The position numbers and the translations under genes are program-made. A stretch of DNA of 64,000 nucleotides from Haematobia irritans (taxonomy: Eukaryota; Arthropoda; Insecta; Diptera; Muscidae), in NCBI RefSeq assembly GCF_050003625.1, contig NC_134398.1, positions 68,766,891 to 68,830,890 on the forward strand, in the 5' to 3' direction. The notes under the pieces were generated by a model. That model was not told the DNA's origin. It was given only the letters and a program-made list of their open reading frames with translations, and did not search any database. Shown piece after piece: positions 1-12,077 of the stretch; positions within the stretch are counted from its first letter, which is position 1, and each line of letters begins with the position of its first letter.

Positions 1-224
1 CATTTTTGAGTCGATATCAGATTTATGGTACAATAGCTTTGACAAAATATTTTAATATTTTGAGAAAGTCTTTATCAACCTTATTTGCTAATAGTCTTTT
101 ACAAATATGGCATGTGGGAAGAAAATCTCGATTTTGTAAGACATAGTCAAAAACAGGATTTTATTGAACTTCAAGTTTTAGTCGAAAAAAGAATGCGATT
201 CTATATTATCGATTTTTTATTTCG

Positions 225-465
225 GTAGAAAATGTTGTCAAAATTTTATTTCTATATAGAATTTTTGCAAAATTTTATTTTTATAGAAAAGTTTGTCAAA
301 ATTTTATTTCAATTGAAAATTTTGTAAAAATTTTATTTCTATAGGAAATTTTTGCAAAATTTTTTCTATAAAATTTTTTTGCAAAATTTTATTTCTATAG
401 AAAATTTTTGCAAAATTTTATTTATATAGAAAATTTTGTCAAAATTTTATTTTCTTTAAAATTCA
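225..465. repeat. AT-rich tandem repeat of about 30 bp
   Basis: Repeated units of the form 'aaaattttgtcaaaatttta' followed by 'tttctatagaa' occur about seven times with small changes. The array is simple, non-coding and of a kind common in fly intergenic DNA. Nothing is seen in 1-224. Confidence 0.8.
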
Positions 466-1049
466 GTCTCTTGACAATAATCTTCCAGTGAATTTTTTGT
501 TGAAATTTAGTAAAAAGTACCTTTCCGCTCAAAAAATACCTTTTTTGTACTTTCTTAAAAATTGTATTTTCCATCCCTGAGTAACTGGCAAAGTGACCAA
601 AATTTTTAAAAGAATATGCACGTTTGGAAATATCTCTTTATTGCTTCTATCGCTGAATTAGGCAGGTTCTTTTCGCAGGTTTTGCGCCATTTCATTTACA
701 CACGTGTGTTTGGCTGTTTCGTTGTTGTTGCTATGGCCAAACAAAGCGAGTCATGTTCACAAAAAGAACAACAAACACACATAAAAAGCAGAAATACATT
801 TTCCAAAAATGAAATTTGTGGTGCGAGAATAAAAACAATTTGTTTTTTTTTCGACCGTCGTTTGACGGTCTTTTCAACTAGTATTCTATGATTTGTGCAA
901 GTTTTATAGGTAACCGTTTTTCAAAATAAAACCTCCAGCTTTTCTTCAACATCGTCGATAAGATTTTTCTGTGCAGCTAAAAATATATATTTATTTATAT
1001 AAAAATATTCATTCATTTCGGGGAGGGTTTGATCCCCCTCATCCCCCCC
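466..1049. other. No recognisable feature
   Basis: AT-rich sequence with a 91-codon open frame (616-891) that has no recognisable motif, a low-complexity composition and no supporting splice or promoter context. I see no gene here. Confidence 0.5.
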
Positions 1050-2062
1050 TGAATACGGCCTTGGATTGAATGTCTTCCTCGCTGATCTTACCAGTTATTT
1101 CACTGCAAGAAATTTGAGGATATCTCCCATCAAATCCTCAACCATACTATTCACTACATGGACGGCGGAAGTACGCAGGCAGTTGAATGTCAGAGTCGAC
1201 GGCGAAATAATTCCGACCACAAATTACCCCAAGATTCTCGGGGTCACATTCGACAGCCGCTTTAAGTCATCCGCCCATGCCACTGCAATTTGGAATAAGC
1301 TACGCGGTAGAAACAAGTTCCTCAAGTTGCTTGCCGGCAGCACTTGGGGTGCGGACAAAGAAACCTTTTTGACTATATATAAGGCAATTGGCCGGTCAGT
1401 GGTCTATGCAGCGCCAGTCTGGACACCTCAAACGAGCGACACGCAGTGGAATAACATACATACCTGTCAGAACGCTGCCCTTAGAATCGCAACAGGATGT
1501 CTCCGCAGTACACCCCTGGATCACCTTTATGCGGAGACCAAGATCATCCCAGCGCGTCGACACAATTACTTACATGTTGTCAAAGCAGTACCTCTTGGGT
1601 TGCTATCGAAGCAGTCATCCAGATCACCATCTTGTGGATAGACAACCGATACCCAGGAATGTAATATCACCTTCTAGAGCGCGAGATCCAGCGATATAAA
1701 AGAGAGCCTCTAGATCAGGCAGCATACCAGACAGGTCTGAACAGGATTCATGATGATACTGTAGCTGAAGCGGTGAGAAGCTACAGTGTTAATACTGTTC
1801 TCGGAGTCCGCCCATAGCACCGGTGGAGAGAGACCTCCCTAGGCAGACCATTGAAAGCTGACGTGTCCCATCTGTAATCAAGGGCCACATGACTCTCGTC
1901 ACCTTTTCGCTTGCCGAGCTAAGCCTACCCGTCTCGCCACCAGATCACTCTGGACACACCCCATCCTTATCGCAGAGTTCTTTGATCTGTCTACTAATTG
2001 AACTACATAAGCATAGAAAAAAATGAATGAAACTATATTAAAAACTGTTACAACAACAACAT
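1050..2062 (+). pseudogene. Jockey-like LINE, 3' half of ORF2 (decayed)
   Basis: The longest open frame (1066-1641) matches the thumb and C-terminal region of jockey-clade reverse transcriptases. Family-typical strings include PKILGVTFD, the GSTWGADKET stretch, and RIATGCL followed by DHLYAETK. Beyond about 1560 the homology continues in another frame (FLLGC-like then HPDHH), so at least one frameshift is present, and stops follow to about 1800. The endonuclease and the palm with the YxDD catalytic motif are absent, so this is a 5'-truncated dead copy. The 3' end is probably near the 'acaacaacaac' at 2050-2062. Clade assignment rests on remembered motifs, not on a search. Confidence 0.8.
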
Positions 2063-2116
2063 TTTAGATCGTGACCATTGTCATTTTATTCATACAAAAT
2101 TCTTTGTATCAATATA

Positions 2117-2610
2117 ACAGGTTGGCTGATAAGTCCCCGGTCTAACAAAGAAAACACATTTTTTGTCAAAATTCGTTTTTATTACTCAACATAGTTCCCT
2201 TAGAGCGATACAACGAGTATAACGACCTTCCAATTTTTTGATACCATTTTGGTAGTACTCCTTTGGTTTTGCCTCAAAATAGGCCTCAGTTTCGGCGATT
2301 ACCTCTTCATTGCAGCCAAAATTTTCCCCTGCGAGCATCCTTTTGAGGTCTGAGAACAAGAAAAAGTCGCTGGGGGCCAGATCTGGAGAATACGGTGGGT
2401 GGGAAGCAATTCGAAGCCCAATACATGAATTTTTGCCATCGTTCTCAATGACTTGTGGCACGGTGCGTTGTCTTGGTGGAACAACGCTTTTTTCTTCTTC
2501 ATATGGGCCGTTTTGCCGCGATTTCGACCTTCAAACGCTCCAATAACGCCATATAATAGTCACTGTTTTTCCCTTCTCAAGATAATCGATAAAAATTATT
2601 CCATGAAAAA
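2117..2610 (-). pseudogene. Mariner (DD34D) transposase fragment
   Basis: Read on the minus strand, three frames together give the C-terminal half of a mariner transposase: GIIFIDYLEKGKT, then HQDNAPCHKS with the second catalytic Asp, then PPYSPDLAPSDFFLF with the third Asp. The spacing fits DD34D. Frameshifts separate the blocks near 2400 and 2540. The terminal inverted repeat at the 3' end of the gene is visible on the plus strand at 2120-2143 ('gttggctgataagtccccgg'). The N-terminal DNA-binding half and the first catalytic Asp are missing. It cannot encode an active enzyme. Confidence 0.85.
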
Positions 2611-3203
2611 TTGAATGATATTGAATGATAGAGAAAGGAAACATATTGTTCAAGTTGGAATGATTGGTCTTTGGGGAGATTTTGCTATGTTTTCGGCTGT
2701 AGTTATGTATGAGAGTATGTTGATGGCCTAATGTATTCTCTGTTGGCATACTCAATATTTTTCACAAGGCTAACATACTTACACTTGATTATATCGATTT
2801 TTTTTTTGTTTGGTTCTGGTGTAATTTTCTAATATTTTACCTACTCTTGGTAGTTAAAGGCATGAGGAGTAGGTTATATGTTTATGCGTCGTGGTCTCTG
2901 GGTCGAGAACGTCACTACCCCACGATATGCTAGATGGGAATGAACTTTCATGCCACTTAGCCCGCACCACACCTGAGCTCAATTTTCATTAGAAATGGGC
3001 GGCGCATAATAATGTACAACAATTTTTGGGCGCTGTAGATTGTCATTACTTAAAATATTTAAAAAATCCCGAAAAACCCGGGATCCCGGGTTCTAGATTT
3101 TAAAAACCCGAATCCCGGAATTTATAAAAATCGATCCCGAATGACAGCCCTAATTGAAATTGTCGACCCAAAAATTTCAAATGAAACCAGTGATTAATAA
3201 AAT
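2611..3203. other. Intergenic, with a C/G-palindromic patch
   Basis: No gene seen. A short patch around 3070-3140 is rich in 'cccgggatcccggg' and 'aatcccgg'. Similar patches recur at 11865-11925 and 15290-15360, so it is probably part of a dispersed repeat that I cannot delimit. Confidence 0.4.
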
Positions 3204-3399
3204 CCCTGCCAACATTTTTTGAATTTGACGGCGAAATATAAAATGGCTCTTGGCTAACAATACGAGTAGTGATGGCAAAATACTTTCATGTACATTTTGA
3301 TACGCTTCCCCGTCACAGTTGGCGATTGTTGTAGTGTCACTTACGAGGCTGTGGTAGCTTGTAACTTTGAGATAAGGTAACTTTGAAATGGTGGCAGGG
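3204..3399 (+). mobile_element. MITE, 'CCCTGCCA' family, short internal-deletion copy
   Basis: The copy begins CCCTGCCAACATTTTTTGAA and ends in the inverse (TGGCAGGG). It is flanked by AT on both sides (ends 'aaaat', resumes 'attat'), consistent with a 2-bp target duplication. The interior is much shorter than in the copies at 8532-9310 and 12078-14754; the right part shares the 'gatggcaaaatactttcatg' block with them. Non-autonomous: no coding capacity. Confidence 0.8.
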
Positions 3400-4957
<1,558 letters not shown>

Positions 4958-6400
4958 CCCAATAAACACAGGATGAGCGTTTTTCAAATGCAACAACTTT
5001 TCAGTTTGAGGGTAAATATAATTTTCAACATAAATTCAACTTGACTTGAAATAGCTCATCTTCAATACATCTTCAAATTGATTGCGAATTACTTCCAATT
5101 TGCCAAACTGTTGACGAAATCTTTGAAAAGGTGTTGAAGATAATATGAGAAAACTTTGACAAAACACTACCCTAAAATGCAACGAAAAAACCATGTGGTT
5201 TTCAATACTTATTTGTGCAACGAAGTTCGTGGTCAATTGCAAGAAATAAAAAAATGGAAAATTTAAGCAAATAACCAAATAGTTTATAAAAATACGTAAG
5301 TGAAAATAATAAATGAAATAAAACTTTAAGGAAGTCACTAAATGTATATCTCTTTGCAGAAAACTAAAATTATGGATTCTACGTTCTTGAAAACATTAAA
5401 ACGCTGACCGATGAAAAAATGGTGGACAATTAACTGGAACTGCTTCAAATAGTTTATAATAATTGGTACGTCAATATGAAAAATTAAATCAACACTTTAG
5501 AGAAATCACTAAATTTAAATATCTTTGCAGAAAACTAAAATCTTTGGATGCAACATTCTTGCAAACATTAAGAAGCTGACCAATGAAAAATGAGTGGCTT
5601 ATCGACAAGAAAAAGTTTCGAGAAATATTACAAATGCAACCAATTAAAATTGTTAAAAACAACAAATTGTTGAAATCAACAACTTCTGGATGAAAATGTG
5701 CATCACATCGTCAGTTTAATTCATATGCTATTATCAGTTTAAAATGGATATTTTGTGAATTCGTTCTGCTGGAAATCAATTCTAACACGCGGTCCAGTAC
5801 GTTCCTAATTTCAAATTGCCCGCATGTTAATAAATTTTAATGCTGTTTTATGACACCAAAAGGAAGGAAAACGAATTATCAATGCAAAAGTGTTTACTAA
5901 TAATGTTTAAGATATTTAAAGTTTTGTTGTGTTTTTTTTTTTTGTTCTTATTTGTTGATATGTTTAATAAGATTATTATTTATCAATTGGTATTGTAGTG
6001 TATTATGTAGTGTAGTGTATTATTATATATTTTATTTTGATGAAAATGAATAAATTATACAAAATACATAAAATTTTGGCTTTGACTTTCAATTTGAAGT
6101 GGGGATATCATTCATACAAATTCAGTTTGAAAAGAATTTGCAACGATGTTAATTTTGAATTTGACTCGCATCGAAAATTGTTTGACAAATTATTGAGTAG
6201 CGATGCATTTCACTCTGAGGATAACACTTGAGATATTATTGCTAATGTGTTGAATTTCACTGTTGAGGGTAATGTCTGTTTTTTGTTGAGAACGCGATTT
6301 TCTCAACAATTTCTCAACTTGAATATTACCCTAATCCTTTGAAAAAATGTTTGAAGAATTGTTGAAATTTAGCATTTTTCAAACATTTGTGTTTATTGGG
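4958..6400 (+). mobile_element. CCCAATAAACACA-ended DNA element, copy 1
   Basis: The element begins CCCAATAAACACA and ends TGTGTTTATTGGG, a perfect 13-bp inverted terminal repeat. The next bases inside each end (a 'gcgtttttcaaatgc' block) are also roughly inverted. The length is 1443 bp, and two more copies lie at 22747-26309 and 29007-31008. Flanks are TT on both sides. The interior holds tandem modules around 'tttgcagaaaactaaaat' (near 5355 and 5530) and a 64-codon frame at 6037-6231 also found in copy 2. No transposase is recognisable, so it is probably non-autonomous. Superfamily not assigned. Confidence 0.85.
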
Positions 6401-6445
6401 TTGTTATTGTTATTGCTAGAAAAGTACGCGAACACAAAGATTATA

Positions 6446-6751
6446 GAAGAGGAAGATGGGAGATTGGCTACTGAGCACATCAAACTATTTACCACATTAG
6501 TTTAATACTCGAACATAGCATTAAAATGCAAATAAAAAGAAATTAAGAGCACGAAATAAATTTCGATAAAGGGGAAAATGTAATTTTTTTTTATTTTTGC
6601 CTAAAATTTAACATTGTTTCATTAAGAAAATTACATTTTTCTTTTAAAAAATAAAATCGAAAAACAACTAAAAGGTTACAAACATGTATTAAACTAATCT
6701 GGTAAATGCAACATTTGGTATGGCGCAAGCCAATCTCCCATCTTCCTCTTT
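6446..6751. mobile_element. 306-bp MITE with 23-bp inverted ends
   Basis: Positions 6447-6469 and 6728-6750 are perfect inverted repeats (inner part 'gatgggagattggct'). TA dinucleotides flank at 6444-6445 and 6752-6753, as expected for a Tc1/mariner-type target duplication. The interior is AT-rich and non-coding. Confidence 0.8.
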
Positions 6752-8092
6752 TATTATCATTGCGCGATTCCTATAAATAAAAATAGTTTACAAAATAAAA
6801 TTTTTATTATTTAATGTTTCTGAGATATCCTTATAAAAATATAAGGATATGTCAGGAACTGCTTTATTAAAAAATTTTTAATCTCTATGTTCGAATTCAG
6901 GAGATGAAAATACATCAAAAGCAAAAAAAAAACAAACAAAAATAAATCCTGGACAACAATCCCCCTCAACTTCTGTTAGCTATTTCAACTAACGCAGTTT
7001 GCTACTTTAGCAGCGATGTTTGTCAAAAACTTTTAGCAAACACGTTTGCTAATTCAGCAGCATTTGTTTGCTATTGTAGCTGTAAAAAATGTTTGCTGTT
7101 TCAACTAACGAATGTTTGCTGAAACAACTACATGCTACTGCTGTCCCTTTCAAACTGCTGTTTTAGCAAACATTTTTGCTATTATGAGTAACAAAATTCT
7201 TTGGGTGTACTGTCTTGTTCCGCGAGGCTACACGGATGAAAAAGACTGTTTTTCATATGTTTGGCTATAAACATTATATGTTTGGAACACAAATTTTTAA
7301 ACACAATATTTTTGAGTGCAAGCATATAATGTTCATAAACTAGCATAACATGTTTGGGACATATATGTTAATATGTTAGAACATATTATGTTTGGGACAT
7401 AAAATGTTTGTAAATATAATATGCTTGGATGCAAACATATATTAATTTAGAAATAGCCTATAAACATATATGTGTTTAGTAGCTTGGAGCGCTATTTAAC
7501 AGGGAGCGATATTGAAATAAGTTGGTGGTTGTTGCTTGTTATTACAAAATTAACATTTTATTTTTCCTTGGGCAATTGATCAGCTACTTCTTTGATCCTT
7601 ACAAACTGTGTGGTCCGCTGTTCGAATCCCCGTCCGGCAAAAAGTAAAATTAAAATAAAAAAAAATCATAAAATTGAATAATTTCTTCTACAATGTTTGT
7701 ATTACAGAAAAAGGTGCTAAGAACTAAAAAATCTCGTGGAAGTGAGAAAGATGTCGGGGAATATACAATTGGGCAGAAACAAAATTTTGAGCATTCAGGT
7801 CGAAAAACTATGTTGTTAGCACCTATATTACTTGTTTATTTTCATAATTCATTATGATTGTAAATATATAAATAAATAAATAAGATTTTGAGCACAATAT
7901 TGTTTGGGAGAATTTTTTTTAAGCATATACTATTTTTGGGTGCAAAATGCTTCCAAACATATTATATGGTCACATAATAACATATTGTTTTTTGGAAGAC
8001 AACATTATTGAATTTGGATGCAAAAAAACAAAATGTTTGGAACTTAGACTACCCAAACATATATTGTTTAGACCAATATGCTTTCAAACATA
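6752..8092. repeat. Dispersed-repeat mosaic, two families
   Basis: Positions about 6955-7209 are built from words such as 'tttgctgaaa' and 'agcaaacat' and end in 'ttctttgggtgta'; this matches the inverse of the start of the insertion at 12213-13070. From about 7245 to 8090 the sequence is full of 'atgtttgg' and 'caaacatat' in both orientations, a pattern that resumes at 11250-11345 on the far side of the element at 8093-11244. No gene seen. Family limits are uncertain. Confidence 0.5.
7595..7645 (+). ncRNA. Possible tRNA-derived SINE fragment (B-box)
   Basis: The string 'gctgttcgaatccccgtcc' (near 7618-7636) contains a good RNA polymerase III B-box core (GTTCGAATCC) and is followed by an A-rich tail. 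I see no convincing A-box or cloverleaf upstream, so at most this is a SINE relic rather than a tRNA gene. Confidence 0.3.
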
Positions 8093-8531
8093 CACCCAGA
8101 AAAAAGTGACCCCTTCTTTAAGTTAAAATTAACTCATTGTGAAGAAAGTTGAACTTCGTATAGCGCCAAAGACATTTTTATTTGTTTGAACGATGTGATT
8201 TTCGTAGAAATTAGGAATAATGCATTCCATATATTAGTTAACATTTTCCTATATTTATATACCACTATACTACAGAATGAAAAAATTTAACTAATTTGAA
8301 TTCATATATGGAATGATTTTATTGAAATTTTTTCATTCATTTCGACAAATCTTACACATTTGTGGTAAAACTTTTACTTCATAATTAGAACTGCTTACCT
8401 TCGTTTTTAAATACAATTTTATTTATTTCTATAAGCAATTTTATCTTCAATAAAAGACATGTTTTATTAATATATTGAATATATTTATTAAGAATCAACA
8501 GCATCGAATCTCTTTGAAATATTAGTTTATT

Positions 8532-9310
8532 CCCTGCCAACATTTTTTGAATTTGGGGGCGCTTCTGAGAATCCCCACTACGTCGAAAACAGTCGTATAC
8601 GTTATCCAAAACCCCTCGGAAAAGCGCCGTCACTATTGAGAAGTTGTACCACGCCAAGTTACTACAAAAAAGTATCGCATGAGTGCAATTATTAGGAGCC
8701 CTTCTGGATACATTTAGAAGGACGCCAATAAGAGCCCCTTCAAACAATCAGACAAAGTGCATTTTAAGATAGTTGTAAAAGAATCATTGTGGTCAAGTAA
8801 AACACGATTGTTTAGATGTTTATTAATTTTATTAAACATTTATAAATTCTCATAAATATAACATTTATACGGCTATCACATCATATTTAACACATTTTTA
8901 TGCATTAATAAGAGATTGATGTTGAGTTACAAGTTAAATGTTGTAGCGTCTATCAGCCAGTACTTTTATTCCCAATGGAGGCAGCGTGTCTGGAAAAATA
9001 TTTGAAAAACTATCACTTTATTCCATTTGGAAAGTCAAAAATTGTTCACCAATTTACTTTTCACAATTTTAAGCGAAATAACTATGTTTTCAGCACTTTA
9101 TTTTCGTTTTCATTGAAATAAATTATAATAAGCCAGTTGCGCTTGGCGTTTCACAAAATATAAAATGGCTCTTGTAACAATAGTGATGGCAAAATACTTT
9201 CATGCGAATAGTGATGGCAAAATACTATCACAGTTGGCGATTGTTGCAGTGTCACTTACGAGTCTGTGGTAGCGATGAGGATGAAATGGAACATTGAAAT
9301 GCTGGCAGGG
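8532..9310. mobile_element. MITE, 'CCCTGCCA' family, nested copy
   Basis: The termini CCCTGCCAAC and GCTGGCAGGG match the family at 3204 and 12078. The paralogous empty site at about 36571-36585 (reverse strand) reads 'agtttattattccac'. That differs from the two flanks joined ('agtttatt' plus 'ttattccac') by a 2-bp TT duplication. No coding capacity. The 64-codon frame at 9266-9460 crosses the right end and is not a gene. Confidence 0.85.
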
Positions 9311-9988
9311 TTATTCCACTATTTCCAATTTCCGTGTGATATTATCAACTGTAAAACGCACTTTTTCTTCTTCTTGTACTTTTCACTTTTAATAAGTTGC
9401 TGCCTAACGATTTTGTCCTCCTTTTACAATTTCAATACTTACAAATATAAAAAATCATAAAACATTTTTGTTGCAAAAGGTTAGCGTCACTGAATATTAC
9501 CTGATAATTGAAGATTCCAAAATGAAGACAAATGAAAGGGTTGTTATTCTGCTGGTGTTTTCTTTCTTTATACACTATCACGAACATTGATAGATTTATT
9601 TAAAAAAACGAAAATTTTTCTCACTAATTTAATATAACAAATATTTTATATATTTTATTTGTTATTTATTATATTATTTTACCATATTATTTTTTAACAA
9701 TCTCTCCGTATACCAAAACAACGCGATTCCAACTAGAAAAACAACCGACGCGCAAATATATCGATTACACCCACGCGCAAACACATCGATTACGATGACA
9801 GGTATCGATTACAGGTAGACAATAGAAATTTAGGAAAATTTCCTATATTATAACAAGTGTGTTTCCTTAAGTTTTGAAAGGATGGCATACTTCTTAGTAC
9901 GAATGAACTAAAATATTTTTCTATGCCAAGTGTTGTTCGTATGTATGAAAAACTTTCTATTATAAAGGATGTCGCAATTATCATTTTA

Positions 9989-10922
9989 AAGGGTGATTTG
10001 TTAAGAGCTTGATAACTTTTTTTTTTAAAAAAACGCATAAAATTTGCAAAATCTCATCGGTTCTTTATTTGAAACGTTAGATTGGTCCATGACATTTACT
10101 TTTTGAAGATAATTTCATTTAAATGTTGACCGCGGCTGTGTCTTAGGTGGTCCATTCGGAAAGTCCAATTTTGGGCAACTTTTTCGAGCATTTCGGCCGG
10201 AATAGCCCGAATTTCTTCGGAAATGTTGTCTTCCAAAGCTGGAATAGTTGCTGGCTTATTTCTGTAGACTTTAGACTTGACGTAGCCCCACAAAAAATAG
10301 TCTAAAGGCGTCAAATCGCATGATCTTGGTGGCCAACTTACCGGTCCATTTCTTGAGATGAATTGTTCTCCGAAGTTTTCCCTCAAAATTGCCATAGAAT
10401 CGCGAGCTGTGTGGCATGTAGCGCCATCTTGTTGAAACCACATGTCAACCAAGTTCAGTTCTTCCATTTTTGGCAACAAAAAGTTTGTTAGCATCGAACG
10501 ATAGCGATCGCCATTCACCGTAACGTTGCGTCCAACAGCATCTTTGAAAAAATACGGTCCAATGATTCCACCAGCGTACAAACCACACCAAACAGTGCAT
10601 TTTTCGGGATGCATGGGCAGTTCTTGAACGGCTTCTGGTTGCTCTTCACTCCAAATGCGGCAATTTTGCTTATTTACGTAGCCATTCAACCAGAAATGAG
10701 CCTCATCGCTGAACAAAATTTGTCGATAAAAAAGCGGATTTTCTGCCAACTTTTCTAGGGCCCATTCACTGAAAATTCGACGTTGTGGCTCGTTAGTAAG
10801 TCTATTCATGATGAAATGTCAAAGCATACTGAGCATCTTTCTCTTTGACACCATGTCTGAAATCCCACGTGATCTGTCAAATACTAATGCATGAAAATCC
10901 TAACCTCAAAAGAATCACCCTT
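9989..10922 (-). mobile_element. DD41D (rosa-type) Tc1/mariner deletion derivative, copy A
   Basis: The copy is bounded by AAGGGTGATT...AATCACCCTT inverted ends and a TA duplication (9987-9988 and 10923-10924). It is 934 bp and nearly identical to the 933-bp copy at 24637-25569. Both keep the first tens of bases of the gene and the C-terminal two thirds of the transposase but lack most of the DNA-binding domain. A shared internal deletion implies that the shortened form itself moved. Confidence 0.9.
10096..10809 (-). pseudogene. Truncated DD41D transposase, 237-codon open frame
   Basis: The open frame encodes the catalytic domain of a Tc1/mariner-superfamily transposase. The first Asp is in SDEAHFWLNG, the second in QQDGATCHTA, and the third in CDLTPLDYFLWG, with 41 residues between the second and third, the spacing that defines the rosa/DD41D group. 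The frame starts MNRLTNEPQRR at a fused N-terminus. The usual paired helix-turn-helix region (roughly 100 residues) has been deleted, so the protein should not recognise its ends although the catalytic triad is intact. It ends HLNEIIFKK. Expression is unknown. Confidence 0.85.
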
Positions 10923-11244
10923 TATAAGAAATTTTACTAATTTTGAAGAAACTTTGTTTTAGTTCGGTTTTTGTTTATTTTTACGAATGCTTTGTTATCG
11001 GTGAATAAAATTTTCTTTTTCAGTAGTAAATTCTTATACCCAGCGAAGAAAATAGTATGAGTAAAATTCCATGCCTTATTCTAGTTAATGAACTATTCCT
11101 AACTGCTTACAGTTTAGGATTTTTTTACTGAAACGAGTAAATTTTATTATTTTTCACAAAAATTTACCTTAATGGAAATAAAATGGATAAACTATATTGA
11201 TGAAAATTTTTTCCTTTAGTTTCGAAGGCACTTTTTTCTGGGTG

Positions 11245-12077
11245 TATTATATATTGGTAGAGATCAAACATATAAATGTTTGGGCAATACCCAAAAATGT
11301 ATATGCTTGAAGCAAAATATGTTTGGGAGTATATGTTACAGAAGCGATTTTTTGTGAGGGTGTATAATTTTTATTCACAAAAACCATTGTGTTAAGAACT
11401 TTCTTTATAAGTTTTTTAATAAATTACTTTTGCTAAAAGAAAGTTTGCTTTTAATGTATGAAGATTTTCATAATCGTATAGCGGTTTGTTTTTCCATTAA
11501 TTATTTAATTTCTCTGTATTTTGGAAAGATTTATTTATAAATAGTTAATTCGTCGACATTTTAAAGAGAATTTTAATCAAATTTTATTATCGGGTAATAC
11601 AGGTATTTTAACCAGGTAGGGGTATACATATATATCTTATGATGGTGTAAAATTGAACTAAAATACAATGCCATAGATGAACTAAAATTTAAGAGAATTT
11701 TAAACTAGACAAGCAAAAAAATCTTAAGAGCTAAATCATGGTCATTTTTACTACAGTTTAGTTCATTTTGCAATGAAAAATGGTTCACTGTTTTTTCAGT
11801 GCGGTTACAACAGTGTACAATGGTGTTTGTGATTGAGTGTGCTAATTAAGATTTTCCCGGACTTTTTCCATTCCCGGGAAAGCGGGATTTTTTCGAGTTT
11901 CCGAGGATCCCGGTCAAAGGAAAACTTACTTCGATGTGGCATATATTTAGATATTTAAATAAATTATAAATAGCCTAAAACTACTGTTATAAGGCGCCAT
12001 TTTAATATTTAATAAAAACATCCTTGCAATAATTATGAAAATATTTTGAAATTATGCAATTGCAAAATTGGATATAT
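11245..12077. other. Repeat-rich non-coding stretch
   Basis: Positions 11250-11345 continue the 'caaacatat/atgtttggg' repeat seen left of the element at 8093. Around 11865-11925 there is a 'cccgggaaagcggg' patch like that at 15310-15350. No gene is visible. Confidence 0.5.

Larger units (their letters stand above)
8093..11244. mobile_element. Tc1/mariner-type MITE (CACCCAG ends) carrying two nested elements
   Basis: Positions 8090-8108 and 11229-11247 are perfect 19-bp inverted repeats including the flanking TA, so the element is CACCCAG...CTGGGTG with a TA target duplication. It carries two later insertions, 8532-9310 and 9989-10922; without them it is about 1.4 kb. A second, rearranged copy lies in the opposite orientation at about 35814-36999 and shows the empty site of the first insertion. 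No transposase frame is visible. Confidence 0.85.

Noticed and set aside
616..891. 91-codon frame with a hydrophobic start
   Set aside because: No clear signal-peptide cleavage context, no family resemblance, and AT-repeat flanks.
7595..7645. Functional tRNA gene
   Set aside because: Only a B-box-like block is seen; no acceptor stem pairing or A-box could be found.
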